Shown: piece after piece, positions 15,540 to 24,810 of the stretch
How the letters are laid out: each line of letters begins with the position of its first letter
Position numbering within the stretch: position 1 is the stretch's first letter
Assembly: GCF_003569915.1 (NCBI RefSeq)
Contig: NZ_KZ984439.1
Coordinates: 248,001-312,000, forward strand
Reading direction: 5' to 3'
Origin: Comamonas testosteroni
GTDB taxonomy: Bacteria > Pseudomonadota > Gammaproteobacteria > Burkholderiales > Burkholderiaceae_C
Length of the DNA stretch: 64,000 nt
Made by a program: the position numbers and the translations under genes
Notes under the pieces: model-generated
Told to the model about the DNA's origin: nothing
The model's input: the letters and a program-made list of their open reading frames with translations, nothing else
Databases searched by the model: none

Positions 15540-17582
15540 TTAGAAGTCCATGCGCACACCGACCACCAGATTACGCCCCGTCAACGGAGCAGCCGTCTTG
15601 ATGAACGATGTTGCAGCATAGGCCAGGCGGTTGGTCAGGTTCTGGCCTTTGACATAGACCTGCCACTGGTTGCCGCCGCTCTTCCAGCCATAGCTGGCCG
15701 CCAGATTGAGCATGCCGTAGCCTGCGGTTTCGGACTCATAGGCGGCAGTGCGGTTCTGGCGCAGCACCTGCACCCATTCGGCCATGCCATCCCAGCCGGC
15801 AACACGCGTATTGACTCGCAGGCCAGCGCGCAAGGCGGGAATGCGGGGCAAGGCCGAGCCATCGGACAACCGCGCACGCACGCCGTCGCCAAACGCTGTC
15901 ACGCTCAGGCGGCTGTTAAAACGCTGGGTCAATTGTGCCTCCCAGCCGGTAAAGCGCGCATCGCCTTGCGTGTATTGCAGCAGTTGCAGGCCTTCATGTG
16001 CGTCCAGCGTCTGGCCGTAGATATACCCTTTGATGCGGTAGTGATAGGCGTTGAGCTTCCACTGCGTATCGCCGGAGTTCTTGCTCAGACCCAGATCCAG
16101 TGCCTGAGAACGTTCACGCCCCAGATTGGAATTTCCGCGTTCATAGGTGGCTGTAGCCATGTGCAGGCCGTTGGCAAACAGCTCTTCAGCCGTGGGCATG
16201 CGGCTGCCACTGGTCAGCGATGCGGTGGCGCTATAGCCGGGCTGGAACCTCCAGACCGTGCCCAGCGATGCCGATGTGGCGCTGTGACGGCGCGAGATAT
16301 CGCTCAGATCGGCGTCGATGCGCTGGCGGTCATGGCGCAGCGCGGCCTGCAGGCTCCAGTCCTGCCAGCGATATTCTTCGAGCAGATACAGGCTCTGGCG
16401 CTGGGTTTCGGTGGGCTGCACATAGGCTTCTTCACCCGTGGCGCTAAAGCGGCGGTTTAAGGTCTGCAGACCCACCGTGCTGCGCCAGCCAGCGATGGGC
16501 TGGTGCTCCAGCTCCAGCCGCAGATCATGGGCACGGTTCTTGAATTGCGTGGCCACGCTGCCGTCTTCGATTTCGGCATGGCGATAGTCAGTCCAGCCGC
16601 CGCGCAGGCGCAGCGCGGCAATGCCTGCCGCGGGGTTGCGCCATTCGCCGCGCAGATCCCAGCGCTCGCTGGTCATATCGACCACGGGCACGCTGGCCGA
16701 GCCAGCGCTATCGCCCGAATGGTCATGGCCGTCATGGTCGCCGCAGTGCAGATGGTCACCATGTGCATGGCAGCCTTCAAAGCTGTGCTGGTGGCCCGGC
16801 AGACCATATTTGGCCGTCTGGCGCGTATAGGCCAGGCCGATATAGCCGCTATTGCCCACCCAGGACAGGCCCACACTGCCCGTATTGCCCCGGCTGAAGC
16901 TGCCCGGCACCTTGCCGCCTTGCGCCCAGCCACTGCCCACGCGGTAGTCGCCGGCGTTGCGGGCCACGCCTTCGGCATGCAGCACCAGTTGGCCGTTATT
17001 GTTTTTGAGCGGCGTAGCGCCCGTGAGCGAAAACGCCCCGGCGGCCATGCCTGCCGCACTACCGGCCTGCACTTCTGCCGAGCCTTCCATGTCCTTGGCG
17101 GGCACCTCGGTAAGGATTTTGTTGTCCAGCACATTGACCACACCGCCCATGGCACCTGGCGCATACAGCAAGGCGGACGGGCCGCGCAGCACTTCCATCT
17201 GGCGGGCCAGCAGCGGCTCGGTGGTTACGGCGTGATCAGGGCTGACGGTGGAGGCATCAAGCAGCTCAGATCCATCGCTGAGCACCGATACCCGCGCGCC
17301 ATCCATGCCGCGAATGACGGGGCGGCTGGCCCCTGCGCCAAAGTGGCTGGCGTTGATGCCAGGCTCGGCCGCCAGCGTCTCGCCCAGCGTGGCTGCGCGG
17401 CGAAGGCGCAGTTCCTCCTCGCCCAGCACCTGCACGGGCGTGGCAATATCGCCAGCGGCCATGCCGGTGGCCGAGACTGTGACTTCGCCCAGCGTGGCAT
17501 CGGCCTGGACTGCCTCCTGCGCATAGCTCAAAGGCGCAGCGGCCAGCACAGAAGAAATAAACAAAGTTGAACGGTAAGACAT
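15540..17582 (-). CDS. znuD: ZnuD-like TonB-dependent receptor, probable zinc uptake
   Basis: The 680-residue protein has a signal peptide (cleavage near SYA-QE, about residue 21), a plug domain with ASRPVIRGMDGARVSVLSDG and STVSPDHAV as in ZnuD, a barrel and a C-terminal Phe. Residues 264-289 form a loop with nine His and two Cys, typical of metal-binding loops in ZnuD. It would import zinc, or heme/metal complexes, across the outer membrane with TonB energy. ATG 17582 is chosen over 17603. I saw no Zur box. The upstream same-strand gene encodes a small His-containing protein. Confidence 0.87.
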   Translation of the reverse strand: MSYRSTLFISSVLAAAPLSYAQEAVQADATLGEVTVSATGMAAGDIATPVQVLGEEELRLRRAATLGETLAAEPGINASHFGAGASRPVIRGMDGARVSVLSDGSELLDASTVSPDHAVTTEPLLARQMEVLRGPSALLYAPGAMGGVVNVLDNKILTEVPAKDMEGSAEVQAGSAAGMAAGAFSLTGATPLKNNNGQLVLHAEGVARNAGDYRVGSGWAQGGKVPGSFSRGNTGSVGLSWVGNSGYIGLAYTRQTAKYGLPGHQHSFEGCHAHGDHLHCGDHDGHDHSGDSAGSASVPVVDMTSERWDLRGEWRNPAAGIAALRLRGGWTDYRHAEIEDGSVATQFKNRAHDLRLELEHQPIAGWRSTVGLQTLNRRFSATGEEAYVQPTETQRQSLYLLEEYRWQDWSLQAALRHDRQRIDADLSDISRRHSATSASLGTVWRFQPGYSATASLTSGSRMPTAEELFANGLHMATATYERGNSNLGRERSQALDLGLSKNSGDTQWKLNAYHYRIKGYIYGQTLDAHEGLQLLQYTQGDARFTGWEAQLTQRFNSRLSVTAFGDGVRARLSDGSALPRIPALRAGLRVNTRVAGWDGMAEWVQVLRQNRTAAYESETAGYGMLNLAASYGWKSGGNQWQVYVKGQNLTNRLAYAATSFIKTAAPLTGRNLVVGVRMDF

Positions 17583-17637
17583 CGCAATTCCACACGGCTG
17601 CACCCACCCGGCTCTGATGCGGGCGAATGCAGCAAAA

Positions 17638-17695
17638 TTTGAATCAAAACAGGCTCTAGTCCATATATTTCATGGACTAGCTGCTATGAATTTAA
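17638..17695 (+). repeat. Dispersed intergenic hairpin repeat, copy 5
   Basis: The core is a perfect hairpin: CTAGTCCAT, ATATTTC, ATGGACTAG, followed by CTGCTATGAA. It lies between two minus-strand genes. Confidence 0.75.
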
Positions 17696-17737
17696 ATATG
17701 CGCAGAGAGATGGCCCAGACTTTGCAGGGCCAGACAC

Positions 17738-18232
17738 TCAGGCGCTTGGGAAGTGCGAAATCGGAGGTGCGCGTGCATCAAACGATGCCGCGACAAAGAT
17801 GGCGCGAGGCCGGGTGAAGATGACCGCAACTTGCGCCGACTCTGGCGCAACAGCCGCCAGTTGAAGCAGCGCGGGCGGGCCTGCATAGCCGTGGCCTGCC
17901 TGGTCGAGCAACTGACAGTCCGCAGGGCCGTGGCCTGCAAACAGTGCATGAACCCAGTCGCCAGAGCCGCAGGCATTTGCCGCAGCCGTTGAGACACAAG
18001 CCGCTGCATCGGCGGACGATGCATGGGCAGTATGAGCACTGCTGCCATAGCCCAGCGCGGGCGCAACAGCCGCAGCATGTACGGCCCGGTGCATCTGGCC
18101 CAGCGTGGGGCCCAGCACCATGGCCAGTGCCAGCATGGCCACCAGCCAGTAGCCACGCCAACCGCGCGCGCTGGCGCTTCGCTCAGACGGTGCTGTGCGA
18201 GGCTTATGTGAGCGATGCAGCGAGAAAAGCAA
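17738..18232 (-). CDS. Hypothetical His/Cys-containing protein beside the ZnuD-like receptor
   Basis: Up to 164 residues. An N-terminal hydrophobic stretch (GYWLVAMLALAMVLGPTLGQ) leads into MHRAVH, and later WVHALFAGHGPADCQLLDQAGHG. This pattern is, from memory, common beside metal-related TonB receptors in this family and resembles DUF2946-type proteins. The start is uncertain: TTG 18232 is the first usable codon, with no ribosome binding site, and an internal ATG lies at 18136. The protein is probably exported or membrane bound. Linkage to the receptor is positional inference. Confidence 0.55.
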   Translation of the reverse strand: MLFSLHRSHKPRTAPSERSASARGWRGYWLVAMLALAMVLGPTLGQMHRAVHAAAVAPALGYGSSAHTAHASSADAAACVSTAAANACGSGDWVHALFAGHGPADCQLLDQAGHGYAGPPALLQLAAVAPESAQVAVIFTRPRAIFVAASFDARAPPISHFPSA

Positions 18233-18334
18233 GATGGACAGGTGGTGAAGTCAGCTCAGCACGAACGCAGATCCGTGCCAAGCAAAGACCGCAAAGTGTA
18301 GCGCCCTGCAGGGCAGGCTACTGGCTTGCGGGCC

Positions 18335-18871
18335 TTAATCTTTCTTCCACTGCGCAAAAGCCTTCTGAAACTTCTGCACCTTGGGGCCCACCACAAAAGC
18401 GCAGTAGCCCTGATTGGGGTGCTGCGCAAAATAGTCCTGGTGATAGGCCTCGGCAGGCCAGTAGGCCTTGATGGGCTGCAACTCGGTCACGATGGGCGCG
18501 TCAAACGCCCCCTCGTCGCGCATTTCCTGCATCAGCGCGCTGGCGGTCTGGGTCTGCTCGTCGCTGGTGGTATAGATGCCGCTGCGGTATTGCGTGCCCA
18601 CATCATTGCCCTGACGGTTGAGCGTGGTGGGGTCATGCGTGCCAAAGAAGATCAGCAGCACATCACGCAGGCTGATGATGGCCGGGTCAAACTCCAGCTT
18701 CACCACCTCGGCGTGGCCGGTCTGGCCGGTGCAGATGTCTTCGTAGCTGGGGTGGTCCAGATGGCCGTTGGCATAGCCGCTTTCCACATCCACAATGCCG
18801 CGCACGCGGTCGAAGACCGCCTCGGTACACCAGAAGCAACCACCACCGAGATAAATCGTCTGAACTGCCAT
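18335..18871 (-). CDS. msrA: Peptide methionine sulfoxide reductase MsrA
   Basis: The 178-residue protein has the catalytic motif GGGCFWCTE (nucleophile Cys12), GYANGHLDHPSYEDICTGQTGHAE and the C-terminal QGYC resolving region. It reduces methionine-S-sulfoxide in proteins using thioredoxin. ATG 18871 is set by AAAGGAG six bases upstream; the in-frame ATG at 18889 lies upstream of that site. Single gene. Confidence 0.96.
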   Translation of the reverse strand: MAVQTIYLGGGCFWCTEAVFDRVRGIVDVESGYANGHLDHPSYEDICTGQTGHAEVVKLEFDPAIISLRDVLLIFFGTHDPTTLNRQGNDVGTQYRSGIYTTSDEQTQTASALMQEMRDEGAFDAPIVTELQPIKAYWPAEAYHQDYFAQHPNQGYCAFVVGPKVQKFQKAFAQWKKD

Positions 18872-19065
18872 CACGCACTCCTTTTTCACGCCTTGGCTGG
18901 CCGGGTTGCCAATCTACCCGCTTTCACTAGCTGTTTGCACCAATGCCTGCTGAGCTTGCCAAGGCCTACATTCTGGCTGCCCCGTACACTTGCCGCTGAA
19001 ATTGCAATAAAGCCCCGGCGCTCATCGCTCAGGATGTTCTTGTCTACTTCTCCCTGCCTCAAACC

Positions 19066-20325
19066 ATGAAGTCTCCCGCCCACTGGGCCATCGCCCTGCT
19101 TGTGGTCGGTCTGCTGACCATCGTCGGCTGGCGTGCATTCAGCAATCAGCAGCATAAAAAACAGGCCATGGCCGCGTCCAGCGCGCCGATGGAGCTTCCC
19201 ATACAAATAGCCGCCCATGAGGTGCTGGAGGTTGCACCCATGCAACTGGCGCTGACGGTGCCCGTCAACGGCACGGTGCAGGCCGTGCATTCCGCCGTCG
19301 TCAAAGCCTATGTGGCCGGAGAGCTGCGCGGGCTGGAGGTGCGCGAAGGCGATAGCGTCAAAAAAGGCCAGGTGCTGGCCCGCATCGACGCCACCGAAGC
19401 CACGGCGCGCTGGCGGCAGGCCCAGCAGCAGGCCGATGCCTCCAAGGGACAGCTGGCGATTGCCCAGCGCAATCACGACAACAATGCCGCGCTGGTGCAA
19501 AAAGGCTTTATCTCCACCACGGCGCTGGTGACTTCTCAGGCCAATCTGGAAACCGCGCGCGCCAATCTGGCCGCCGCCCAGTCGGCAGCGGACGCCGCGC
19601 GCAAGGCTGTGAGTGACGCCGTCATCACCAGCCCCATGGACGGCCAGATTGCGCAGCGCTTTGTGCAAAGCGGCGAACGCGTGGGCATAGAGGCCCGTGT
19701 GGTGGAAGTGGTCAACACGGCCCAGCTGGAAATACAGGCCCAGCTGGCCCCTGCGGATTCGGTACAGGTGCAGGTCGGCCAGAACGCACTGTTGCAAGTG
19801 CCCGGCGCGTCGACCGACCTGCCTGCCGTGCAAGCCAAGGTGGTGCGCATCAACCCCAGTGCGCAGACGGGCTCACGTACCGTGGCGGCTTATCTGGCGG
19901 TGGATTCAGCAATCACCAAAAACAATAGCAACCTGCCTGCGGTGAATCTACGCCCCGGCCTGTTTTTGCAAGGCAGCATCATCACTGGCAACACCAGCCA
20001 GCTGGCCGTGCCTTTGAGCGCTGTGCGCACCGACAAGCCCCAGCCCTATGTGCAACTGGTGCGCCTGAGCCAGCCCGAAGCGGCCACCGTCTCCCCGGAC
20101 CGCAATGACCAGCTGGCGGCCCGCCCTGTGCTGCGCGTGGTACACCAGAGCGTGACGCTGGGCAGCCAGACCGCCCACCAGGGCGCAACCTGGGTGCAGA
20201 TCAGCCAGGGCATCAAGGCGGGCGACAAGGTGCTGGCCGGTACCGCAGGCGGTCTGCGCGAAGGCACGGCGGTGGAGATTCAGGCAGCCGAAGCCAAGAC
20301 CGATGCCACTGGCGGGAGCCGTTAA
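19066..20325 (+). CDS. RND efflux periplasmic adaptor (membrane fusion protein)
   Basis: The 419-residue protein has an N-terminal anchor (about 7-24), a lipoyl/barrel-sandwich half (VKAYVAGELRGLEVREGDSVKKGQVLARID), a hairpin (about 115-180) and the second lipoyl half (VITSPMDGQIAQRFVQSGERVG). A beta-barrel domain follows. It links the inner-membrane pump to the outer-membrane channel. The stop codon TAA is immediately followed by the pump ATG, so the two are one operon. The substrate cannot be read from sequence. Confidence 0.93.
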   Translation: MKSPAHWAIALLVVGLLTIVGWRAFSNQQHKKQAMAASSAPMELPIQIAAHEVLEVAPMQLALTVPVNGTVQAVHSAVVKAYVAGELRGLEVREGDSVKKGQVLARIDATEATARWRQAQQQADASKGQLAIAQRNHDNNAALVQKGFISTTALVTSQANLETARANLAAAQSAADAARKAVSDAVITSPMDGQIAQRFVQSGERVGIEARVVEVVNTAQLEIQAQLAPADSVQVQVGQNALLQVPGASTDLPAVQAKVVRINPSAQTGSRTVAAYLAVDSAITKNNSNLPAVNLRPGLFLQGSIITGNTSQLAVPLSAVRTDKPQPYVQLVRLSQPEAATVSPDRNDQLAARPVLRVVHQSVTLGSQTAHQGATWVQISQGIKAGDKVLAGTAGGLREGTAVEIQAAEAKTDATGGSR

Positions 20326-23300
20326 ATGTGGTTCACCCGCATCAGTCTGAAGAACCCGGTTCTGGCCACCATGCTCATGCTGGCCTTTGTCGTGCTGGGC
20401 GTATTTTCCTACCAGCGGCTCAAGGTCGACCAGTTCCCGAATATCGAATTCCCCGTGGTCGTGGTCACGGTGAACTATCCCGGTGCCTCGCCCGAGATTG
20501 TGGAGAGCGAGGTCACCAAAAAGATCGAGGAGGCCGTCAACTCGGTCGCCGGCATCAACTCTCTGACTTCGCGCAGCTATGAAGGCACCAGCGTTGTCAT
20601 CATCGAATTCCAGCTGCATATCGATGGCCGCCGCGCCGCCGATGATGTGCGTGAGAAAGTCGCCTCCGTGCGCCCCACGCTGCGCGACGAGGTCAAGGAG
20701 CCGCGCGTCATCCGCTTTGACCCGGCAAGCGCCGCCGTCTGGTCGCTGGCCGTGCTGCCCGACCCGCATGCCATCAAAGGCATCAGCAGCCCACAAAACC
20801 CGGCAGTAACGCCGCCCGACGCGATTGCGCTGAGCAACTGGGCCGATCAGGTGCTCAAAAAGCGACTGGAAAACGTGCGTGGCGTGGGTGCCGTAAATCT
20901 GGTCGGCGCGACGCAGCGCGAGATCAATATCTATCTGGACCCCAAGGCGCTGGAGGCCTATTCCATCACGCCGGATCAGGTGGCACAGGCCGTGCGCGCT
21001 GAGAATCAGGATCTGCCTGTGGGCTCGATTCGCTCGCTCACGCAGGAGCGCGTGGTGCAGATCGATGCCCGCATCAAGCGCCCTGAGGAGTTTGCTAACA
21101 TCATCGTCACCCAGCGCACCGGTGCGCCCATTCGCGTGGGGCAACTGGCCCGCGTGCAGGATGATGCTGCGGAATTGCAGACGCTGGCCCTGTACAACGG
21201 CGAGCGCACGCTGCTGATGTCCGTGCAAAAAGCGCAGGACGAGAACACCATTGAAGTTGTCGACGGCCTGAGCGCCGCCGCGCTGGCCATGGCGCCTGAG
21301 CTGCCGCCGGGCGTGCGGCTGCAGGCCGTGTCCGATAACTCGCGCTCCATCCGCGTAGGCGTGAGCAATGTGCGCCAGACGCTGATTGAAGGCGCGGTGC
21401 TCACGGTGCTGATCGTTTTTCTGTTCCTGAACTCCTGGCGCTCCACCATCATCACCGGGCTGACGCTGCCCATTGCGCTGATCGGCACGTTCCTGTTCAT
21501 GTACTGGTTTGGCTTTTCCATCAATATGGTCACGCTGATGGCGCTGTCGCTATGCGTGGGCCTGCTGATCGATGACGCCATCGTGGTGCGCGAGAACATC
21601 GTGCGCCATGTGCAGATGGGCAAGAACGCCTATCAGGCAGCGCTGGAAGGCACGCAGGAAATTGGCCTAGCCGTGCTGGCCACCACGCTGTCCATCGTGG
21701 CCGTATTCCTGCCCATTGGCTTCATGGGCGGCATCATCGGTCAGTTCTTTCATGAGTTCGGTATCACCATCGTGGCGGCGGTGCTGATTTCGATGTTTGT
21801 GAGCTTTACGCTGGACCCCATGCTCTCCAGCGTCTGGCATGACCCTGCGATTCATGCGCATGGAGATCACGCCAACAAAAGCCTGTATGACCGCACACTG
21901 GGGCGCATCACTGGCTGGGTGGAGCGTGCCAGCGACAGACTATCGGACTTTTACCAGTCCATCCTGCGCTGGTCGCTGGCGCACAAGCTGCTCACGCTGT
22001 TTATGGCGTTCATTATTTTCATAGCAAGCATCGCAATGGTGCCGCTGCTGGGAACCGAATTTGTACCCAAGGCGGACTTCTCGGAAACCCAGGTCAGCTT
22101 CAACACGCCCGAGGGCTCGTCCATCGAGGCCACGGAGGCCAAGGCCCGCCAGGTCAACGCCATCATCCGCAGCATGCCCGAGGTGCGCTATACGCTGACC
22201 ACCATCAACTCTGGCAACGCCAATGGCAAGAACTACGCCAGCATCTATGTGCGGCTGGTGGACCGCAATCAGCGCAGCCGCAATGTGGATGCCATTTCTG
22301 CCGAACTGCGCACACAGTTGCGCGCCGTGGCCGGCATCACCGTCACCCATGTGGGCCTGCGCGAGGCTGTGGGTGGTCAAAAACAGGTGGAGTTCTCACT
22401 GATCGGGCCGGATCTGGACGAGCTGGCCCGGCTGAGCAAGTTTGCGCAGGAGCAGATTCGCAATATTCCGGGTCTGGTCGATCTGGACTCCAGCCTCAAG
22501 CCCAACAAGCCCATGGTCAATATCGATGTGCGGCGTGACGCAGCCTCCGATCTGGGTCTGTCCGTGGGCGGGATGGCCAGCGCGCTGCGCACCTGGGTCG
22601 CAGGCCAGACTGTGGGCAACTGGCGCGCCAGCGATGATCAGACCTATGATGTGAACGTGCGTCTGGCCCCCGAGGCCCGCACCACGCCGCAGGACCTGGA
22701 GCGGCTGCCCTTTGCGCTGACAGCCAATGACGGCAGCCAGCGCATCGTGCGCCTGAACCAGGTGGCCAGCGTGGTCGACAGCACCGGCCCCAGCCAGATC
22801 AACCGCCGCAACCTCAACCGCGAAGTGGCGCTCAACGCCAACGTCTATATGCGCAGCGCCGGTGAAGTCACGGCGGACATCAAGACCGCTTTGGCCAAAA
22901 TTCCCATGCCACCCGGCTACAGCTACCAGTTCAGCGGCGCGGCCAAGAACATGGCGGAGTCGTTTGGCTATGCGGGCTCGGCCCTGGCGCTGGCCATCAT
23001 CTTCATCTACATGATTCTGGCCAGCCAGTTCAAGAGTTTTCTACAGCCTCTGGCTCTGATGACTTCACTGCCTCTAACGCTGATCGGCGTGGTGTTGGCT
23101 TTGATGACGTTTGGCTCCGCCCTGTCCATGTTCTCCATCATCGGCGTGGTGATGCTGATGGGGCTCGTGACCAAGAACGCCATCTTGCTGGTGGACTTTG
23201 CCATTCGCGCCCGTGAGCCGCACAGAGATGAGGCCAGCGGCGAGACCGTGCCCGGCCTGCCCCGCTCCGAAGCGCTGCTGCTGGCCGCAAGGGTGCGGCT

Positions 23301-23580
23301 GCGCCCTATTTTGATGACCACGCTGGCCATGATCTTTGGCATGGTGCCGCTGGCCTTTGCCGTCACCGAAGGCTCTGAGCAACGCGCGCCCATGGGCCAG
23401 GCGGTGATCGGCGGTGTGATCACCTCCTCGCTGCTGACCCTGGTGGTCGTGCCCGTGGTGTACTGCTATCTGGACGATTTTGCGAGCTGGATGCGTCGCA
23501 AATGGTCCGGAGCCCCTGCAAAAAACGACGAACTGCCGCACAAAGCCTCCGAGGCTCGTAGAATCGATGGTTTGTCCTGA
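20326..23580 (+). CDS. RND-family multidrug efflux pump (AcrB/HAE1 type)
   Basis: The 1,084-residue protein is the usual length. It has the N-terminal [17 protein letters not shown] helix, large periplasmic loops (about 40-340 and 560-880) and the proton-relay pair Asp-Asp in TM4 ([17 protein letters not shown]). [17 protein letters not shown] lies in TM10. It works as an inner-membrane trimer driven by protons. It starts one base after the adaptor gene. The pump probably pairs with the TolC-like gene downstream, although two unrelated genes intervene. Confidence 0.95.
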   Translation: MWFTRISLKNPVLATMLMLAFVVLGVFSYQRLKVDQFPNIEFPVVVVTVNYPGASPEIVESEVTKKIEEAVNSVAGINSLTSRSYEGTSVVIIEFQLHIDGRRAADDVREKVASVRPTLRDEVKEPRVIRFDPASAAVWSLAVLPDPHAIKGISSPQNPAVTPPDAIALSNWADQVLKKRLENVRGVGAVNLVGATQREINIYLDPKALEAYSITPDQVAQAVRAENQDLPVGSIRSLTQERVVQIDARIKRPEEFANIIVTQRTGAPIRVGQLARVQDDAAELQTLALYNGERTLLMSVQKAQDENTIEVVDGLSAAALAMAPELPPGVRLQAVSDNSRSIRVGVSNVRQTLIEGAVLTVLIVFLFLNSWRSTIITGLTLPIALIGTFLFMYWFGFSINMVTLMALSLCVGLLIDDAIVVRENIVRHVQMGKNAYQAALEGTQEIGLAVLATTLSIVAVFLPIGFMGGIIGQFFHEFGITIVAAVLISMFVSFTLDPMLSSVWHDPAIHAHGDHANKSLYDRTLGRITGWVERASDRLSDFYQSILRWSLAHKLLTLFMAFIIFIASIAMVPLLGTEFVPKADFSETQVSFNTPEGSSIEATEAKARQVNAIIRSMPEVRYTLTTINSGNANGKNYASIYVRLVDRNQRSRNVDAISAELRTQLRAVAGITVTHVGLREAVGGQKQVEFSLIGPDLDELARLSKFAQEQIRNIPGLVDLDSSLKPNKPMVNIDVRRDAASDLGLSVGGMASALRTWVAGQTVGNWRASDDQTYDVNVRLAPEARTTPQDLERLPFALTANDGSQRIVRLNQVASVVDSTGPSQINRRNLNREVALNANVYMRSAGEVTADIKTALAKIPMPPGYSYQFSGAAKNMAESFGYAGSALALAIIFIYMILASQFKSFLQPLALMTSLPLTLIGVVLALMTFGSALSMFSIIGVVMLMGLVTKNAILLVDFAIRAREPHRDEASGETVPGLPRSEALLLAARVRLRPILMTTLAMIFGMVPLAFAVTEGSEQRAPMGQAVIGGVITSSLLTLVVVPVVYCYLDDFASWMRRKWSGAPAKNDELPHKASEARRIDGLS

Positions 23581-23606
23581 TAAGTAAGTCTTTCCCGGAG
23601 ATAGCC

Positions 23607-24317
23607 ATGGCCCTGCCAATGAACGCCCAAGTGGACCCGCGCGACGTGCACGCGCAGGCTCGTTTCAACATGATCGAACAGCAAGTGCGCCCCTGGAACG
23701 TGCTGGACGAGAATGTGCTGGAGCTGATGGGCAAGCTCCGCCGTGAGGACTTTGTGCCGCCCGAGCACATCAACCTGGCCTATATGGACATTGAAGTCCC
23801 CCTCAAGGGTACGCCTGAAGAGGCCGCCGCCAAGGGCTGGCACATGCTGGCGCCCAAGATCGAGGCCCGCGTGCTGCAGGATGTGCAGCTCAAGCCCACG
23901 GACCGCGTGCTCGAAATCGGCTCCGGCTCCGGCTATATGGCTGCCATGCTGGCCGCTCAGGCCAAGGAAGTCGTGACCCTGGAAATCGACCCCGAACTGG
24001 CCGAAATGGCCCGCGAAAACCTGCTCAGCGCCGGGGTGAAGAATGTGGAAGTCAAGCTGGCCAACGGTGCCACGGCTTCTCTGGCTCAAGGCACGTTCGA
24101 TGTCATCGTGCTCAGCGGCTCGGTCGCTGAAGTGCCCGACGCGCTGTATGCCCAGCTCAACGAAGGTGGCCGCATCGCCGCCATCGTGGGCAAGCTGCCC
24201 GTAATGCGTTTCACACTGGTCACCAAGACCGGTAACAACTTTGAAGTCAAGCAACCCTGGGATACCGCTGCCACGCGCCTGGTGGGCTTCGAAGAGCCTT
24301 CGCGCTTCACGTTCTAA
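23607..24317 (+). CDS. Protein-L-isoaspartate O-methyltransferase-like SAM methyltransferase
   Basis: The 236-residue protein has MIEQQVRPWNVLD at the N terminus and the SAM motif VLEIGSGSGYMAAMLA, followed by VVTLEIDPELAEMA and FDVIVLSGSV. This is a PCMT-family variant common in Burkholderiales, often lying between efflux and tolC genes. Whether it repairs isoaspartate is untested; the catalytic TSP-type loop of classic Pcm is not obvious. The gene begins 26 bases after the pump and ends at a terminator. Confidence 0.85.
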   Translation: MALPMNAQVDPRDVHAQARFNMIEQQVRPWNVLDENVLELMGKLRREDFVPPEHINLAYMDIEVPLKGTPEEAAAKGWHMLAPKIEARVLQDVQLKPTDRVLEIGSGSGYMAAMLAAQAKEVVTLEIDPELAEMARENLLSAGVKNVEVKLANGATASLAQGTFDVIVLSGSVAEVPDALYAQLNEGGRIAAIVGKLPVMRFTLVTKTGNNFEVKQPWDTAATRLVGFEEPSRFTF

Positions 24318-24326
24318 ACGACACTC

Positions 24327-24363
24327 AGCCCTGTTTGATGGCACTTCAAGCAGGGCTTTTTCA
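24327..24363 (+). terminator. Terminator after the methyltransferase gene
   Basis: AGCCCTG (24327-24333) pairs with CAGGGCT (24351-24357), with further pairing inside the loop, followed by TTTT. Confidence 0.65.
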
Positions 24364-24413
24364 TCAGTGCCCAGGCGGGCTTGCATAGGTTTGAGCCGCC
24401 ACCAGGAGTTTTT

Positions 24414-24758
24414 ATGTTGTCCCAGGTTTTGCCCGCACAGTTCAACCAATGGCTGGCCACCCATGCAGCCAATGGCATCACTCCCGTGGTGCTGGACGTG
24501 CGCGAGCCCTGGGAGATCGCCCAGGCCAGCGTCAAGCCCGAAGGTTTTGAGCTGCGCTGCATCCCCATGCACGAGATTCCAGCCCGCCTTGAAGAGCTGG
24601 ACCCCGACCACCCCATCGCCTGCCTTTGCCACCACGGCGCACGCAGCATGAGCGTGGCGTCCTTTCTGGTGAATCGCGGGTTTGAGAACGTCAGCAATAT
24701 CACCGGCGGTATCGATGCCTGGTCGCTGAGCGCTGACCCCAGCGTGCCGCGCTACTAA
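24414..24758 (+). CDS. Single-domain rhodanese-like protein
   Basis: The 114-residue protein has VVLDVREPWE near the N terminus and the active-site loop CLCHHGARS with the expected Cys. The end is the usual NITGGIDAWS. Such proteins transfer sulfane sulfur or act as carriers in the cytosol. ATG 24414 follows AGGAG. Its place between the pcm-like gene and tolC is conserved-looking but functionally unexplained. Confidence 0.92.
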   Translation: MLSQVLPAQFNQWLATHAANGITPVVLDVREPWEIAQASVKPEGFELRCIPMHEIPARLEELDPDHPIACLCHHGARSMSVASFLVNRGFENVSNITGGIDAWSLSADPSVPRY

Positions 24759-24810
24759 CCGTCTTTTTGTCCGACCGAGACTGCACCCTAACAACGTCTT
24801 GACAACGTCC

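Noticed and set aside
19948-21228. 426-codon minus-strand frame under the RND genes, and other long antisense frames (for example 45063-46418, 35105-36721)
   Set aside because: These are high-GC shadows of well-identified genes; their products are Arg/His/Gln-rich without family motifs.
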